Positions 6,679 to 15,884 are shown, counted from the first letter of the stretch. The stretch is DNA of 64,000 bases from Corallococcus coralloides DSM 2259 (GCF_000255295.1 NC_017030.1:6918328-6982327), one strand, 5' to 3'. The notes: a model not told the origin generated them from the letters alone. Numbers and translations: made by a program.

Positions 6679-8104
6679 CGGTCTCCTCGAAGCCACGCTC
6701 CCCCATGACGGTGACGGTCTGGAGCCGGGGGAAGCGCCCCTTCACCCGCTCCACCAGATCCGGCAGCACATCCCGCGCCTGGGCATCCCGGTCGAACTGG
6801 AAGGTGAGTTCCTCCAGGGTGTCCGAGCGCATCCGGTCCAGGTCATACACAGTCATGTCCCCAAACTGCATTCGCAAGGTGCGCACGCGGGGAAACAGCT
6901 CCACGAGGCTGGCATCGAGGGCGTACAGGACGAGGTTCTCGGTGGTGTCGACGCGCGAGCGCCGGCGCCGCCAGGTGAAGGCCGGGAGGAGCTCGATGCG
7001 GGTCGTCTCGCTGCCGTTCCATTTGGGGGCGAAGTCATACTTCCGGAGGGTGTTGACGACGGCCTGTCCCACCGTGGCGTCCTTCTCCGGGACGTCCTCT
7101 TCGTCCAGCGAGCCGAACGCGATGTGGAGCGCGCCTCCCTTCAACGCGGAGTCGATGTCCTGCCCATGGAAGAAGGCCGCGCCCCACGGCTTCAAGCCGC
7201 GCGCCTCCCACGCGTGCGCGTCCTCCCGGACGTAGGTCCACCCTCCGCTCAGGGTGTCGGTGGCGCCCATCCTCGTCACGATGCCGTCGCGCTTCAGGTC
7301 GTCGAAAGCGGCCTCCAGCCGGTCCGCTTCGATGACCTCCGGCCACTGCTTCTCTTCCTTCACGCGCGCATGGACCTCTCGTGCGAATTGCTTCATCACC
7401 TCACGGCGGACGCGGTCGTCATACAGGTCGTCCCAAGCTCCGCCGCCTGTGTAGTCCGGCACGCGGTCCAGGGAGTCGACGCCCTGCCCGAAGCCGGACC
7501 GCAGGTTCGCCAGCGCATCCGGAATCAGCACGGACTGCTCTTCGTCCATCGGCGGAAGCGGAAGCCGCACGCCCAGCTCGCCCAAATGCCGGGCCAACTC
7601 CTTCGCGCGCGACAGGAGCCCGAGCCTCTCCGCGAGCAACGGCATGGGCACGTCCCCGCGCGTCGTCGCCAGCACCCGGAACATGAAGCGCCAGTCGTCC
7701 TTGCCAATGAACGACTCGATTCCGGCCTGCCAGTGGCCCTCGTCGTCCAACCGGAACACGGCGTCCTCGCCCGACCCCGCCATCACGCTCCGGCCAATGG
7801 CGGCGAGCTGCGTGTCCCATTCCTCCAGGGGATAGGACTCACCGCGGTCCAGGGTCTTCAGGCGCCGCGCCAGCGATTCCACCTTCGCGGTGAGCCCTTC
7901 CTTCGCCACGAACTCGGGTCGCATCACGCCACCGCGCGAGTTCACGACGACGCGTTCAAGGCATTCACCCGTGTCCGGGTTGACGAGGTCGATGGACACG
8001 TGCACGCGTCCCCACGGATCCACATTGACGCCCACGTGCGGGACGCCCTCCAGCACTTCGTCCGCGATGGCACGCGCCTGCTCGTACAGCGATGTCTCTT
8101 CCAT
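6662..8104 (-). CDS. DUF6891-like protein with additional N-terminal region
   Basis: A 480-residue cytoplasmic protein read from the ATG at 8104, which has GGGAG seven bases upstream. The open frame continues to 8200, but that extension would run into the neighbouring LysR gene. The middle region has features I associate with DUF6891: AFDDLKRDGIVTRMGA, a GGWTYVRED stretch, WGAAFFHGQDID and LHIAFGSLDEED, followed by TLRKYDFAPKWNG. No catalytic residues are known. The N-terminal 60 residues look like a separate small alpha/beta unit (VGVNVDPWGRVHVSIDLVNP). Function unknown. Confidence 0.7.
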   Translation of the reverse strand: MEETSLYEQARAIADEVLEGVPHVGVNVDPWGRVHVSIDLVNPDTGECLERVVVNSRGGVMRPEFVAKEGLTAKVESLARRLKTLDRGESYPLEEWDTQLAAIGRSVMAGSGEDAVFRLDDEGHWQAGIESFIGKDDWRFMFRVLATTRGDVPMPLLAERLGLLSRAKELARHLGELGVRLPLPPMDEEQSVLIPDALANLRSGFGQGVDSLDRVPDYTGGGAWDDLYDDRVRREVMKQFAREVHARVKEEKQWPEVIEADRLEAAFDDLKRDGIVTRMGATDTLSGGWTYVREDAHAWEARGLKPWGAAFFHGQDIDSALKGGALHIAFGSLDEEDVPEKDATVGQAVVNTLRKYDFAPKWNGSETTRIELLPAFTWRRRRSRVDTTENLVLYALDASLVELFPRVRTLRMQFGDMTVYDLDRMRSDTLEELTFQFDRDAQARDVLPDLVERVKGRFPRLQTVTVMGERGFEETVSVKA

Positions 8105-8144
8105 CCGGCGACTCCCTGTGGAGGCTGGCGGGGGCCCAGCACGC

Positions 8145-8157
8145 ACGGACTGTCCGT
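8145..8157. promoter_or_regulatory. 13-bp perfect palindrome upstream of the DUF6891-like gene
   Basis: ACGGAC-T-GTCCGT lies 41 bases before the ATG at 8104, in the gap between the LysR gene stop and that start. It is a candidate operator; no binding protein is indicated. Confidence 0.3.
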
Positions 8158-8183
8158 CAATCGTCACCAACAGTGAACAGTCT

Positions 8184-9125
8184 TTATCGACGACCTCCAC
8201 CGGGCCGACGGCGAGAGAAGGCTTCCGCTTCAGCCTGCGTGGCCAGGTACTCCGCGAACACGGTCTCGAAGGTCTTCGCGAACTCCCGGATGCGAGGGAC
8301 CTTGCGCAGCTCCTTGTGCATCGTGAGGTAGAAGCGGAGCGACGGCAGCGGCGTCTCCAGCCGCACCCTCCTCAACTCAGGGTGCTGCTTCTCGGTGCCC
8401 ACCCCGAGCATGACCAGCCCCATGCCGCCCTTCGCCGCGTGCAGCCGCGCCTCCATCGAATTGGAGCGGAAGGGGAAACGGGAAGCGCCCCGGTGGATCA
8501 ACCACTGCGCGGGGCCCTGTCCACGTGGCGTCTCGTCCTCCACGACGAAGTCCTGCTCCCGGTAGTCGTCAGCCCCCAGGAAGCGCTTGGGCAGGGAGCG
8601 CGACAGGTAGTCCTCGCTCGCGTAGAGGCCGCTCACCACCTCACCCAGTGGCTTGTCGACGAGCACCGGAGAGGAGGACCGGCCACCCCGTACGCCCATG
8701 TCCGCCTCGCGCGAGGACAGGTCCACGAAGCGCAGCTCCGAAATCACTTCAATCAGCGTCTCCGGATGCAGCCGCCGGAAGCGCGTCGCCGCCTCCGCCG
8801 CTCCCGTCAGGAAGCCGTCCGGGAGGGAGATGCGAATCCTGCCCGCGTAGGGTGAGCCTCCGCCTCCATCGCGACGGTGCGCGCGCAGGGACTGCTCGAA
8901 GCGCTCCGCCAGCGCGATGAGCTCCAGGGCTTCCTTCTCCAGCCACGCGCCCTGCGAGCTGCGGTGGACCAGCGCGCGGCCCAGGTCCTTCTCCAGCGCT
9001 CCGATGCGGCGCGCCACCGTGGACGTCGACAGGCCCAGCGTGAGCCCCGCCGCGAGGAAGCTGCCGCTCCGATGCACTTCGAGCAGGACGCGGAGGTCAT
9101 CCCAGGCAGGCAGCTTGTTTTCCAT
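8184..9125 (-). CDS. LysR-family transcriptional regulator
   Basis: A 313-residue regulator. The N-terminal winged helix-turn-helix (about 5-65) has the LysR pattern: WDDLRVLLEVHRSGSF, LGLSTSTVARRIGALE and LGRALVHRS. The effector domain (about 95-290) follows, with GRIRISLPDGF as its first strand and VDLSSREADMGVRGG. It is encoded 14 bases after the SDR gene on the same strand. A palindrome covers its start codon (9119-9134), and a putative -10 TAGAGT (9137-9142) lies just before it, so autorepression is likely. A second, better copy of the palindrome lies in front of the SDR gene, its probable target. The inducer is unknown. Confidence 0.9.
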   Translation of the reverse strand: MENKLPAWDDLRVLLEVHRSGSFLAAGLTLGLSTSTVARRIGALEKDLGRALVHRSSQGAWLEKEALELIALAERFEQSLRAHRRDGGGGSPYAGRIRISLPDGFLTGAAEAATRFRRLHPETLIEVISELRFVDLSSREADMGVRGGRSSSPVLVDKPLGEVVSGLYASEDYLSRSLPKRFLGADDYREQDFVVEDETPRGQGPAQWLIHRGASRFPFRSNSMEARLHAAKGGMGLVMLGVGTEKQHPELRRVRLETPLPSLRFYLTMHKELRKVPRIREFAKTFETVFAEYLATQAEAEAFSRRRPGGGRR

Positions 9126-9135
9126 GAATGGAAAG
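9118..9135. promoter_or_regulatory. palindromic operator over the lysR start codon
   Basis: TTTCCAT-GA-ATGGAAA is a perfect 7+2+7 palindrome at 9119-9134. It contains the lysR ATG and sits directly downstream of the putative -10 box at 9137-9142, covering the predicted transcription start. It shares TTTCC-N6-GGAAA with the site at 9981-10004. Confidence 0.6.
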
Positions 9136-9136
9136 C

Positions 9137-9142
9137 ACTCTA
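9137..9142 (-). promoter_or_regulatory. putative -10 box of lysR
   Basis: TAGAGT on the minus strand, ending 11 bases before the ATG at 9125; it overlaps the stop codon of the SDR gene. No Shine-Dalgarno is present in the 11 bases, consistent with a leaderless transcript. Confidence 0.4.
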
Positions 9143-9928
9143 GGTCGCCGGGAGCGCGGGCGTCTTCGGACGGGTCATCCGCGCGATGACCTTCGCGCTG
9201 AGCTCCCGCGAGAAGAACCGGTTGGCGAAGGCCGCGAGCCGGTTGCCAAGGCCATGCACCACCGACGAGCGCCCGGCGATGAACGCCTCGAGGCCCACCT
9301 CCACCACGTCCTCCGGACGCGCCTTCCTGCCGGGCGAAGCACCCTCCCCCGAACGCTCGAAGAACGGCGTATCCGTGGCCCCTGGGGACAGCGCGAGCAC
9401 ACGCACGCCGCGCTCGCGGTACTCCGCCCAGAGCGCCTCGCTGAAGGACAGGACGAAGGCCTTCGTCGCCCCATACACGGCCATGTACGGCGTCGGCTGG
9501 TACGCCGCCATCGAGGCCACGTGGATGACGCCGCCCTGGCGCCGCTCCAGCATGGGCAGGAAGACGTGTGTCAACTCCACGAGCGCATGGACGTTGAGGT
9601 CGATCTGCTCCAGCTGGTCCTTCAAGGGCAGCACGTCGAAGCCGCCGTGGAGCCCGAACCCCGCGTTGCTCACCAGGACGTCCACCTCCAGCCCCTTCGC
9701 GCGCACCGCCTCGAAGAGCCGCTGGGGCGCGCCCGGAGCAGTCAGGTCCGCGGGAAGGACATGCGCGTTGCCCAGCGCCGCCGCGAGCGCCTCCAGCTTC
9801 GCCTCGCTCCGGGCCACCAGCACCACCGTGGCCCCCCGCCGTGACAGTCGCCGCGCGAACTCCGCGCCAATGCCCATGGAGGCACCCGTCACCAGCACCG
9901 TCTTGCCCGCGAAATCAAATCGTTTCAT
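9140..9928 (-). CDS. SDR-family NAD(P)-dependent oxidoreductase
   Basis: A 262-residue classical short-chain dehydrogenase/reductase. The Rossmann glycine motif is TGASMGIG (residues 14-21), followed by VVLVARSEAKL and the NAGFG motif. The catalytic serine lies in IHVASMAAY and the Y-x3-K pair in YGATK. PGATDTPFF is the usual post-catalytic loop. The arginine of VARS suggests NADP(H), by family rule. The substrate is unknown. It is the first gene of a probable two-gene unit with the LysR regulator, and a long palindrome stands 53 bases before its start. Confidence 0.9.
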   Translation of the reverse strand: MKRFDFAGKTVLVTGASMGIGAEFARRLSRRGATVVLVARSEAKLEALAAALGNAHVLPADLTAPGAPQRLFEAVRAKGLEVDVLVSNAGFGLHGGFDVLPLKDQLEQIDLNVHALVELTHVFLPMLERRQGGVIHVASMAAYQPTPYMAVYGATKAFVLSFSEALWAEYRERGVRVLALSPGATDTPFFERSGEGASPGRKARPEDVVEVGLEAFIAGRSSVVHGLGNRLAAFANRFFSRELSAKVIARMTRPKTPALPAT

Positions 9929-9980
9929 GGGACAAGGATGGGCGCCGGCCGCCCCCTCAACAACGGACAGCGGCGGGCAC

Positions 9981-10004
9981 CTGCTTTCCAGAAATGGAAA
10001 GCAG
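9981..10004. promoter_or_regulatory. 24-bp palindromic operator upstream of the SDR gene
   Basis: CTGCTTTCCA (9981-9990), a GAAA spacer (9991-9994), then TGGAAAGCAG (9995-10004): a perfect 10-bp inverted repeat. It lies between the SDR start (9928) and the end of cheR (10007). Its core TTTCC-N6-GGAAA matches the site over the lysR start, so both are proposed binding sites of that LysR protein. Confidence 0.65.
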
Positions 10005-10006
10005 CG

Positions 10007-10903
10007 CTACTCGCGCGACGGGAACGGCGGTCCCGGGCGCGGCGTGTACACGTTGGCGCTCACGGAGCGCGCCGCCGCGGTGATGCCAATCAGGCTCTCC
10101 GCGTGCCCCAGGAAGAAGTAGCCCGTCTCCGGCAGCCGCGACAGCAGCCCCTGGATGACGCGCGCCCGGGCCTCCGCGCCGAAGTAGATGAGCACGTTGC
10201 GGCAGAAGATGATGTCGAACGGCCCCACCGGCCAGGTGGCCGGCGCGTGCAGGTTCGCGCGGGCAAAGCGCATGAAGGTCCGCAGCTCCGGGCCCGCCGT
10301 CATCAGGCCCTCCTGGGTGCGCACGCCCTTCAGCATGTACTTGCGCAGCAGCAACTGCGGAATGCTCCGGGCCCGCTCCAGGCTCCAGAGGCCCTCCTCC
10401 GCGCGCTTCACCGCCCAGGTGGACAGGTCCGTGGCGACGATCTCCAGGCTCCACCCGGAGCCCTTGGGGAACGCCTCCAAGAGCTCCATCGCCAATGAGT
10501 ACGGCTCCTCGCCCGTGGAGCACCCGGCGCTCCAGACGCGGATGCTCCGGGGCCGCCGGCCCTGCGCCGCCTGGGCCGCCCACTCCGGGAAGACGTGCTC
10601 GCGCAGCAGGTCGAAGTGCCGGGGCTCGCGGAAGAAGGACGTCTCGTGGGTACAGAGGCTGTCGAGCATCCGCACCTTCTCCGCTTCGTTCCCGCGCGTC
10701 GTGACGTACGCGTGGTACGCCGCGTAGGACGTCAGCCCCAGCTCCCGCAGCCGCCGCGACAGCCGGTTCGCCACCAGCGCGTTCTTGGCCGGCGACAGGT
10801 GGATGCCGGCCTCCGCCTCCACCAGGTGCTGGAACATCTCCAACTCCGAGCGCGACAGCGCCGGAGGCAGCGCGGACGGCGGCCAGGGCTCGTCGCCGCT
10901 CAT
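10007..10903 (-). CDS. cheR: CheR-type chemoreceptor glutamate methyltransferase
   Basis: A 298-residue protein. The N-terminal helical CheR domain (about 18-75) is followed by the SAM-dependent methyltransferase domain. Signatures are SLCTHETSFFREP (82-94), the SAM loop VWSAGCSTGEEPYSLAM (123-139), the acidic strand VATDLS, and FDIIFCRNVLIYF. It methylates glutamates on chemoreceptor signalling helices, with the adjacent MCP the likely substrate. It is the last gene of the cheA-mcp-cheW-cheR operon, 4 bases after cheW. No CheB methylesterase is present nearby. Confidence 0.95.
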   Translation of the reverse strand: MSGDEPWPPSALPPALSRSELEMFQHLVEAEAGIHLSPAKNALVANRLSRRLRELGLTSYAAYHAYVTTRGNEAEKVRMLDSLCTHETSFFREPRHFDLLREHVFPEWAAQAAQGRRPRSIRVWSAGCSTGEEPYSLAMELLEAFPKGSGWSLEIVATDLSTWAVKRAEEGLWSLERARSIPQLLLRKYMLKGVRTQEGLMTAGPELRTFMRFARANLHAPATWPVGPFDIIFCRNVLIYFGAEARARVIQGLLSRLPETGYFFLGHAESLIGITAAARSVSANVYTPRPGPPFPSRE

Positions 10904-10907
10904 CGCC

Positions 10908-11474
10908 TCACCCGTTGCCCGGTGCTTCTGGCGCCGGGGCCGAGGCCTGAGCCGCCGGGGCCGGGGCCGCGGGAGCCGCCGCCTCGTCGGTGGCGGCCGT
11001 CAGCTTGAGCAGCTCCTCCAGCGACAGGAGCCGGTCCAGGTCCAGCAGCAGGATGAACGTGTCGTTGTGGCGGCCCATCCCGCGCAGGAACTCCAACCGC
11101 ACGCGCGTGCCGAAGGCGGGGGGCGGTTCGATGTCCGCGGAGCCCAGCTCCAGCACCTCGCGCACGGTGTCCGTGAGCAGGCCCAGCACCGTCTGCTGGC
11201 CGTCGAGCGCCACCTCCACGATGACGAAGCAGGACCAGCGGGTGATGGGCCGGGGCGGCAGCCCGAACTTCACCGCCAGGTCCACGACGGGCACCACGCT
11301 GCCGCGCAGGTTGATGACACCCTGCACGGCCGCGGGCATCCCCGGCACGCGCGTGACGGGGCGGTGTTCGATGATCTCCCGCACGCGCAGGAGGCCCACG
11401 GCGTACTCCTCGCCCGCGAGCATGAAGCTCAGGTAGCTGGACCTGCCGCCGCCCGGTTCGGTGGACTCATTCAT
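10908..11474 (-). CDS. cheW: CheW-like chemotaxis coupling protein
   Basis: A 188-residue protein. The SH3-like CheW fold spans about residues 11-150 (YLSFMLAGEEYAVGLLRVREI, then VPGMPAAVQGVINLRGSVVPVVDLA, typical of the family). It bridges receptor and CheA kinase. The start at 11474 has AGGGAGG upstream; a longer frame to 11507 would overlap the end of the MCP gene. The C-terminal 40 residues are an alanine/proline-rich tail (APAPAAQ type) absent from typical CheW, probably disordered. Confidence 0.93.
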   Translation of the reverse strand: MNESTEPGGGRSSYLSFMLAGEEYAVGLLRVREIIEHRPVTRVPGMPAAVQGVINLRGSVVPVVDLAVKFGLPPRPITRWSCFVIVEVALDGQQTVLGLLTDTVREVLELGSADIEPPPAFGTRVRLEFLRGMGRHNDTFILLLDLDRLLSLEELLKLTAATDEAAAPAAPAPAAQASAPAPEAPGNG

Positions 11475-11487
11475 GATGCGCGCCTCC

Positions 11488-13176
11488 CTAGAACCGCTGG
11501 AAGTCATGGGGAGCCGGCGCTTCCGCGCCGTTCTGGAGCCGCGCCAGCGCCCCGTTCGTGGGCGTGGCCAGCGACCCCTGCGCCGCCTGCTGGAGCCCCC
11601 GGGCGGGCGAAAGCTGCTGGCGGGGAGCCGGGGCGCGCGGCACGGAGGGAGCGTTGTAGCTGAAGCCCTCCATCAGCCGGAAGAAGGTCATCATCTGCAG
11701 GAGGGACTCGGCCTGGGTGGCCATCTCCTCCGCGGTGGAGGACAGCTCCTCCGCGGCGGACGCGTTGCGCTGGGTGACTTGATCCACCTGCGTCATGGCG
11801 CGGTTCATCTGCGACACGCCGATGGACTGCTCACGCGAGGCGTTGGCCACCTGCTGCACCAGCTCCGACGTGCGGCGGATGGCGGGCACCAGCTCCGTCA
11901 GGAGCTGGCCGCTGCGCTCGGCGACCTTCACGCTGGAGGTGGCCAGGCCGCCAATCTCCTTCGCGGCCTTCTGGCTGCGCTCCGCCAGCTTGCGCACCTC
12001 CGTGGCCACGACGGAGAAGCCCCGGCCGTGCTCACCCGCGCGCGCGGCCTCCACCGCGGCGTTCAGCGCGAGCAGGTTCGTCTGGTAGGCGATCTCCTCC
12101 ACGATGGAGATGCGCTCCGCGATGGCGTTCATCGCCTCCACGGTCTCCTTCACCGCGCGGCCGCTTTCCTCCGCGTCCCGGGCGCCCTTGACGGCCGTCT
12201 GTTCCATCTCCCGGCTGTTCTCCGAGTTCTGGCGGATGCTCACGTTGAGCTGCTCCAGGCTGGCGGTGGTCTCCTCCACGGAGGCCGCCTGGGAGCTGGT
12301 GCCCTGCGACAGGCCCTGCGCGGCGGACGCCACCTGGAGGGACGCGGACGACAGCGAGCCCGCGGCGCCGCGCACCTCGCTGATGACGCCCGACAGCCGC
12401 TGGATCATCTCCCGCATGCTGCCCATCATCCGGCCCGTCTCGTCCGTGCCCCGGGTGACGATGTTCGCGGTGAGGTCGCCCGCCGTCACCTGCGCCGTCA
12501 CCTGCACGGCCTCCGTCAGCGGCTGCACGATGCTGCGGGTGAGGAAGTAGGACAGCAGGGCCGCGAGCACCACGCCCAGGGCGCCCCCCATGATGATCAT
12601 GTTGTACAGGTCCACCACCATGCCCGCGGTGCGGGCGGTGCGCTCCTGGAGCAGGGCCGTCTCATCCTCGCCCAGCTTGGTGAGCTGCATCCGGATGCGG
12701 TCCGCGGTCTGCTTGCCGCGCGCGGACTGCTCCACCGCGACCAGCTGGGCCAGCTCCCCGCGGCCCGCGTTGACTTCGCGGCGCTGGGCGATGAGCGGCT
12801 CCAGGTGCTGGGAGATCCACTGCTGCAACAGGTCGCGGATCTCCTGCTGGCGCTCCTGCTGGCGGTGGTCGCTCTGGGTGAGCTGGCGGATACTGTCCAG
12901 GCTCTGCGACACGCTCAACCGGGCCAGGTTGTAGGGCTCCAGGAACTTGTCGTCGCCGGTGATGAGGAAGCCGCGCTGCCCCGTCTCCAGGTCGGCCATG
13001 TCACCCTCCAGGGTGCGCACGGCGATCAGCACCTTGTGGCTTTCGGTGTCGCCCTCGGCGGTGACGGAGACCTTGACGATGGTCGAGTACACCACCACGA
13101 CCAGCGCGAGGATGATGGCCACCATCGCGCTGAAGGCGAGCGTCAGCTTCGCCGTGATGCTCAGGTTGTTGAACAT
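11488..13176 (-). CDS. methyl-accepting chemotaxis protein with CHASE3-like sensor
   Basis: A 562-residue receptor. Order of parts: TM1 (about 10-32), a periplasmic helical domain (about 35-185) with the CHASE3 signature [22 protein letters not shown]2 (about 190-212), HAMP (about 213-265), then the coiled-coil signalling domain with the hairpin tip [20 protein letters not shown]. No C-terminal CheR-tethering pentapeptide is visible; the tail is proline/alanine-rich. The ligand is unknown. GGAG stands upstream of the start. It is encoded between cheA and cheW on one strand. Confidence 0.93.
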   Translation of the reverse strand: MFNNLSITAKLTLAFSAMVAIILALVVVVYSTIVKVSVTAEGDTESHKVLIAVRTLEGDMADLETGQRGFLITGDDKFLEPYNLARLSVSQSLDSIRQLTQSDHRQQERQQEIRDLLQQWISQHLEPLIAQRREVNAGRGELAQLVAVEQSARGKQTADRIRMQLTKLGEDETALLQERTARTAGMVVDLYNMIIMGGALGVVLAALLSYFLTRSIVQPLTEAVQVTAQVTAGDLTANIVTRGTDETGRMMGSMREMIQRLSGVISEVRGAAGSLSSASLQVASAAQGLSQGTSSQAASVEETTASLEQLNVSIRQNSENSREMEQTAVKGARDAEESGRAVKETVEAMNAIAERISIVEEIAYQTNLLALNAAVEAARAGEHGRGFSVVATEVRKLAERSQKAAKEIGGLATSSVKVAERSGQLLTELVPAIRRTSELVQQVANASREQSIGVSQMNRAMTQVDQVTQRNASAAEELSSTAEEMATQAESLLQMMTFFRLMEGFSYNAPSVPRAPAPRQQLSPARGLQQAAQGSLATPTNGALARLQNGAEAPAPHDFQRF

Positions 13177-13203
13177 GATGACTCCGGAAACAGGGACTGA
13201 CCG

Positions 13204-14922
13204 CTACGGCGCCCGGGGGGCGTTCGCGGGAGAAGGGGTGGCAAGGGGGGACGGAGGACTGAGCGCGGCCTCGGAGGCGTGGAGGATGGCCCTGCGCACC
13301 AGCGCGGGCGTGTCCAACAGGAGCCCGACCCGGCCGTCGCCCAGGATGGTGGAGCCGGAGATGCCGGGGATGCCCTGGAAGAGGCGCCCCAGGGGCCGGA
13401 TGACCCGCTGGCCCTCGCCCTGGAGCTCATCCACCGCCAGGCCGATGACGCCGTCCGGATGCTTCAGGACGACCACGTTCTCCCGGGCCGGCGTGCTCCC
13501 GCCCAGGGAGAACACCTGACGCAGCCGCAGGTACGGCAGCGGCTGGCCACGCAGCGACAGCACGCCGGACGCCTCCGCCGTGCGCTCCTGGGCGGGGACC
13601 TCCATGCACTCCTGCACACCCTCGATGGGGACCACGTACACCTGGTCCCCCACGCCCATGGCGAAGCCCTGGATGACGGCGAGCGTGAGCGGCAGCCGCA
13701 GCGTCAGCGTGGTGCCCTGCCCCTCCTGGCTCTGGATGGACACGGAGCCGCGCAGGGCTTCGATGTCCCGGCGCACCACGTCCATGCCCACGCCGCGGCC
13801 GGACAGCTCCGTCACCTCCGTGGCCGTGGAGAAGCCGGGCTCGAAGACGAGGCGCAAGAGCTCGTCGTCGCGCAGCCGCTCGGGCGCCGCCACCAGCCCC
13901 TTCTGCCGCGCGCGCTCGCGCACCCGTTCGCGCTGGATGCCCCGGCCGTCGTCGGACAGCTCCACCACGACGCTGCCGGCGTCATGGTAGGCCTTGAGCC
14001 GCAGGCGGCCCCGGGGGTCCTTGCCCGCGGCGCGCCGCTCGTCCGGCGTCTCGATGCCGTGGTCCAGCGAGTTGCGCAGCAGGTGGAGCAGCGGGTCGCG
14101 CAGCGCGTCCAGCACCGCGGTGTCCAGCGTGGCGTCCTCGCCCTCCAGCTCCAGCTGGGCCAGCTTCTGCTGGGAGCGGGCCAGGTCGCGCACGGTGCGC
14201 AGGTGCTGACGGAACAGCGGTCCCACCGGGACCATCCGCACCTTCATCACCTCTTCCTGGAGCGCCTCGAAGAGCGGATCCATCTCCCGCTGCTGGGTGA
14301 GCGCGTCCTCCCAGCTGGCGCCGGAGTCCTCCGCGCGCGCCAGGAACTGCGCCATCCGCCCGCGCGCCACGGACAGCTCCGCGGTGAGCGTGACGATGCG
14401 GTCCAGGCGCTCCATGTCCATGCGCACGCGGGTCCGCGCCGTGCTCCGCGCCTCCGGCATGCGCGGCAGCGCGGCGGGAATGGGCAGCGCCTCCGTGGGA
14501 GCCCCCGCGACGATGCCCTCGCGCAGCCGGGAGAGGTGGGACTGGTGCACCGCGCCCAGCGAGTCCACGCCCGCGAGCGACGCCTGGCACAGCTCGCGAA
14601 GGTGATCCACCGCGCCGAGCAGCAGCGACACCCGCGTCTCATCCGGCGCGAGGCGCCCGTCGAGCAGCGCCTGGAGGAGGTCCTCGACGCCGTGCGTGTA
14701 GTCCGTCACGGCCTGGAAGCCGAGCGACGCCGCCGCGCCCTTGAGCGTGTGGGCCCCGCGCAGGATGCCCGGGAGCAACCCATCCGCTGGAGAGACCTCC
14801 AGCGCGATGAGGTTCTCTTCCATGGAGGAGATCAACCCCTCCGCCTCGTCCGCGAAGACGGCCAGCACCTTCTGCCACTCCGCGGCGGTCTCCGACGGGA
14901 TGTCCCCCAGGTCTGTCGTCAC
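13204..14922 (-). CDS. cheA: CheA-type chemotaxis histidine kinase
   Basis: A 572-residue kinase if read from the GTG at 14922. The frame is open to a TTG at 15021, but that start has no ribosome-binding site and adds a proline-rich unstructured leader. The P1 phosphotransfer domain has HTLKGAAASLG (His58). P2 is not evident, so the P1-P3 linker is short. P3 is followed by the ATPase (HLLRNSLDHGIE N box, DDGRGI and GRGVGMDVV G boxes) and a C-terminal CheW-like P5 domain. It phosphorylates response regulators under MCP/CheW control, but no CheY is encoded here, so its output partner is elsewhere. First gene of the operon. Confidence 0.93.
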   Translation of the reverse strand: MTTDLGDIPSETAAEWQKVLAVFADEAEGLISSMEENLIALEVSPADGLLPGILRGAHTLKGAAASLGFQAVTDYTHGVEDLLQALLDGRLAPDETRVSLLLGAVDHLRELCQASLAGVDSLGAVHQSHLSRLREGIVAGAPTEALPIPAALPRMPEARSTARTRVRMDMERLDRIVTLTAELSVARGRMAQFLARAEDSGASWEDALTQQREMDPLFEALQEEVMKVRMVPVGPLFRQHLRTVRDLARSQQKLAQLELEGEDATLDTAVLDALRDPLLHLLRNSLDHGIETPDERRAAGKDPRGRLRLKAYHDAGSVVVELSDDGRGIQRERVRERARQKGLVAAPERLRDDELLRLVFEPGFSTATEVTELSGRGVGMDVVRRDIEALRGSVSIQSQEGQGTTLTLRLPLTLAVIQGFAMGVGDQVYVVPIEGVQECMEVPAQERTAEASGVLSLRGQPLPYLRLRQVFSLGGSTPARENVVVLKHPDGVIGLAVDELQGEGQRVIRPLGRLFQGIPGISGSTILGDGRVGLLLDTPALVRRAILHASEAALSPPSPLATPSPANAPRAP

Positions 14923-15485
14923 CTCGCGCCCCAGGGGCGAAGGGAGACCGGCACGCGGAGAGGGATGGGTGGAGGGATTCTCAAGAACACGGACTGGCGC
15001 CCCCCTTCCTCGAAGATGCAAGGCATTGCCATGAAGGTGGGCCGACCTCCACGACGAGGAATTTTTCGAGAAGTCAACAGTACCAAATCAATCAAATATG
15101 AACAACCTCTGCGGTGATTTCACGCAGGGTTTGTATCGGCGGGGAAGCGAGGCTCTTCCGAGGGACGAGACGTCCCAGGTCATGTGAAAACGACGCCTCC
15201 CCCGAGCCAATTCTCACCTGTCTTGAGTTACATGTTTCAATCCCATCCACATCCAACACAGTGCGTCTCATCCGTTCGTACAAGACACCGCACTCGTGCT
15301 CTGGGGCGATGTGGACTCCCTGGGGCGTGCGCGACGCTCCCTTGAGCACTCGAAGTCCAGGCGGGGGAGCCCGTGGACCTGCGCCTCCCGCCGCAAGCTG
15401 GACCTCGACAAGGCCGGCTGCAGCCTCCAGAAACTTCAATTCCTCTCATCCCGCTGGATCGGCCAGGCAGCGACTGAGCGGCGGC
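14923..15485. other. 563-bp intergenic region upstream of the che operon
   Basis: No supported gene. It is divided by an AT-richer stretch at about 15055-15115, unusual for this DNA and a plausible site for the che promoter. Open frames reading through it (for example 15092-15439) have no family features or ribosome-binding site. A small GGGAC/GTCCC hairpin lies near 15160-15175. Confidence 0.5.
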
Positions 15486-15884
15486 CTACTGGAGCGAGGG
15501 CTGCTCCGGTTCTTCCTTGCCGGCCCTGGCCACGGCGTAGTCCTCCGCGCCGGTGAAGTCGACGACGCGGCAGGGCTCGTTGCCCACGACCCAGGCGTCA
15601 TGGCCTGACGGAATGAAGGCGACGTCGCCCGGCTCCAGGTCCACCTCCTGACCGTCCTTCATCTGGATGTGCATCCGCCCGGACAGGACGCTGAGGGTGT
15701 GGACCACCTCGCACGTCTCCGTGCCCGCGATGGGCTTCACGTGCTTCGACCATTGCCAGCCGGGCTCGAAGTAGCCCCGGCCGATGCTGAGCGCTCCCAG
15801 GTTCAAGATGGAGGCCTCTCCGTGCGACACGAAGGGCCGGCGCTCGTCCGCCTCGCTGGCCTTCTTGATGATGGCGCGTGCCAT
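15486..15884 (-). CDS. cupin-domain protein
   Basis: A 132-residue single-domain protein. The double-stranded beta-helix spans about 25-115, with FEPGWQWSKHVKP (cupin motif 1 region) and LEPGDVAFIPSGHDAWVVG (motif 2). The candidate metal ligands H48 and E56 in motif 1 (in HVKPIAGTETCE) and H94 in motif 2 can be seen. The cupin fold supports many activities and sugar or small-molecule binding, so no substrate is proposed. GGAGG precedes the start. It is monocistronic by spacing. Confidence 0.85.
   Translation of the reverse strand: MARAIIKKASEADERRPFVSHGEASILNLGALSIGRGYFEPGWQWSKHVKPIAGTETCEVVHTLSVLSGRMHIQMKDGQEVDLEPGDVAFIPSGHDAWVVGNEPCRVVDFTGAEDYAVARAGKEEPEQPSLQ

Noticed and set aside
15092..15439. 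Possible 115-residue gene upstream of cheA
   Set aside because: Lies in an AT-mixed intergenic region, has no start signal and no recognisable fold.
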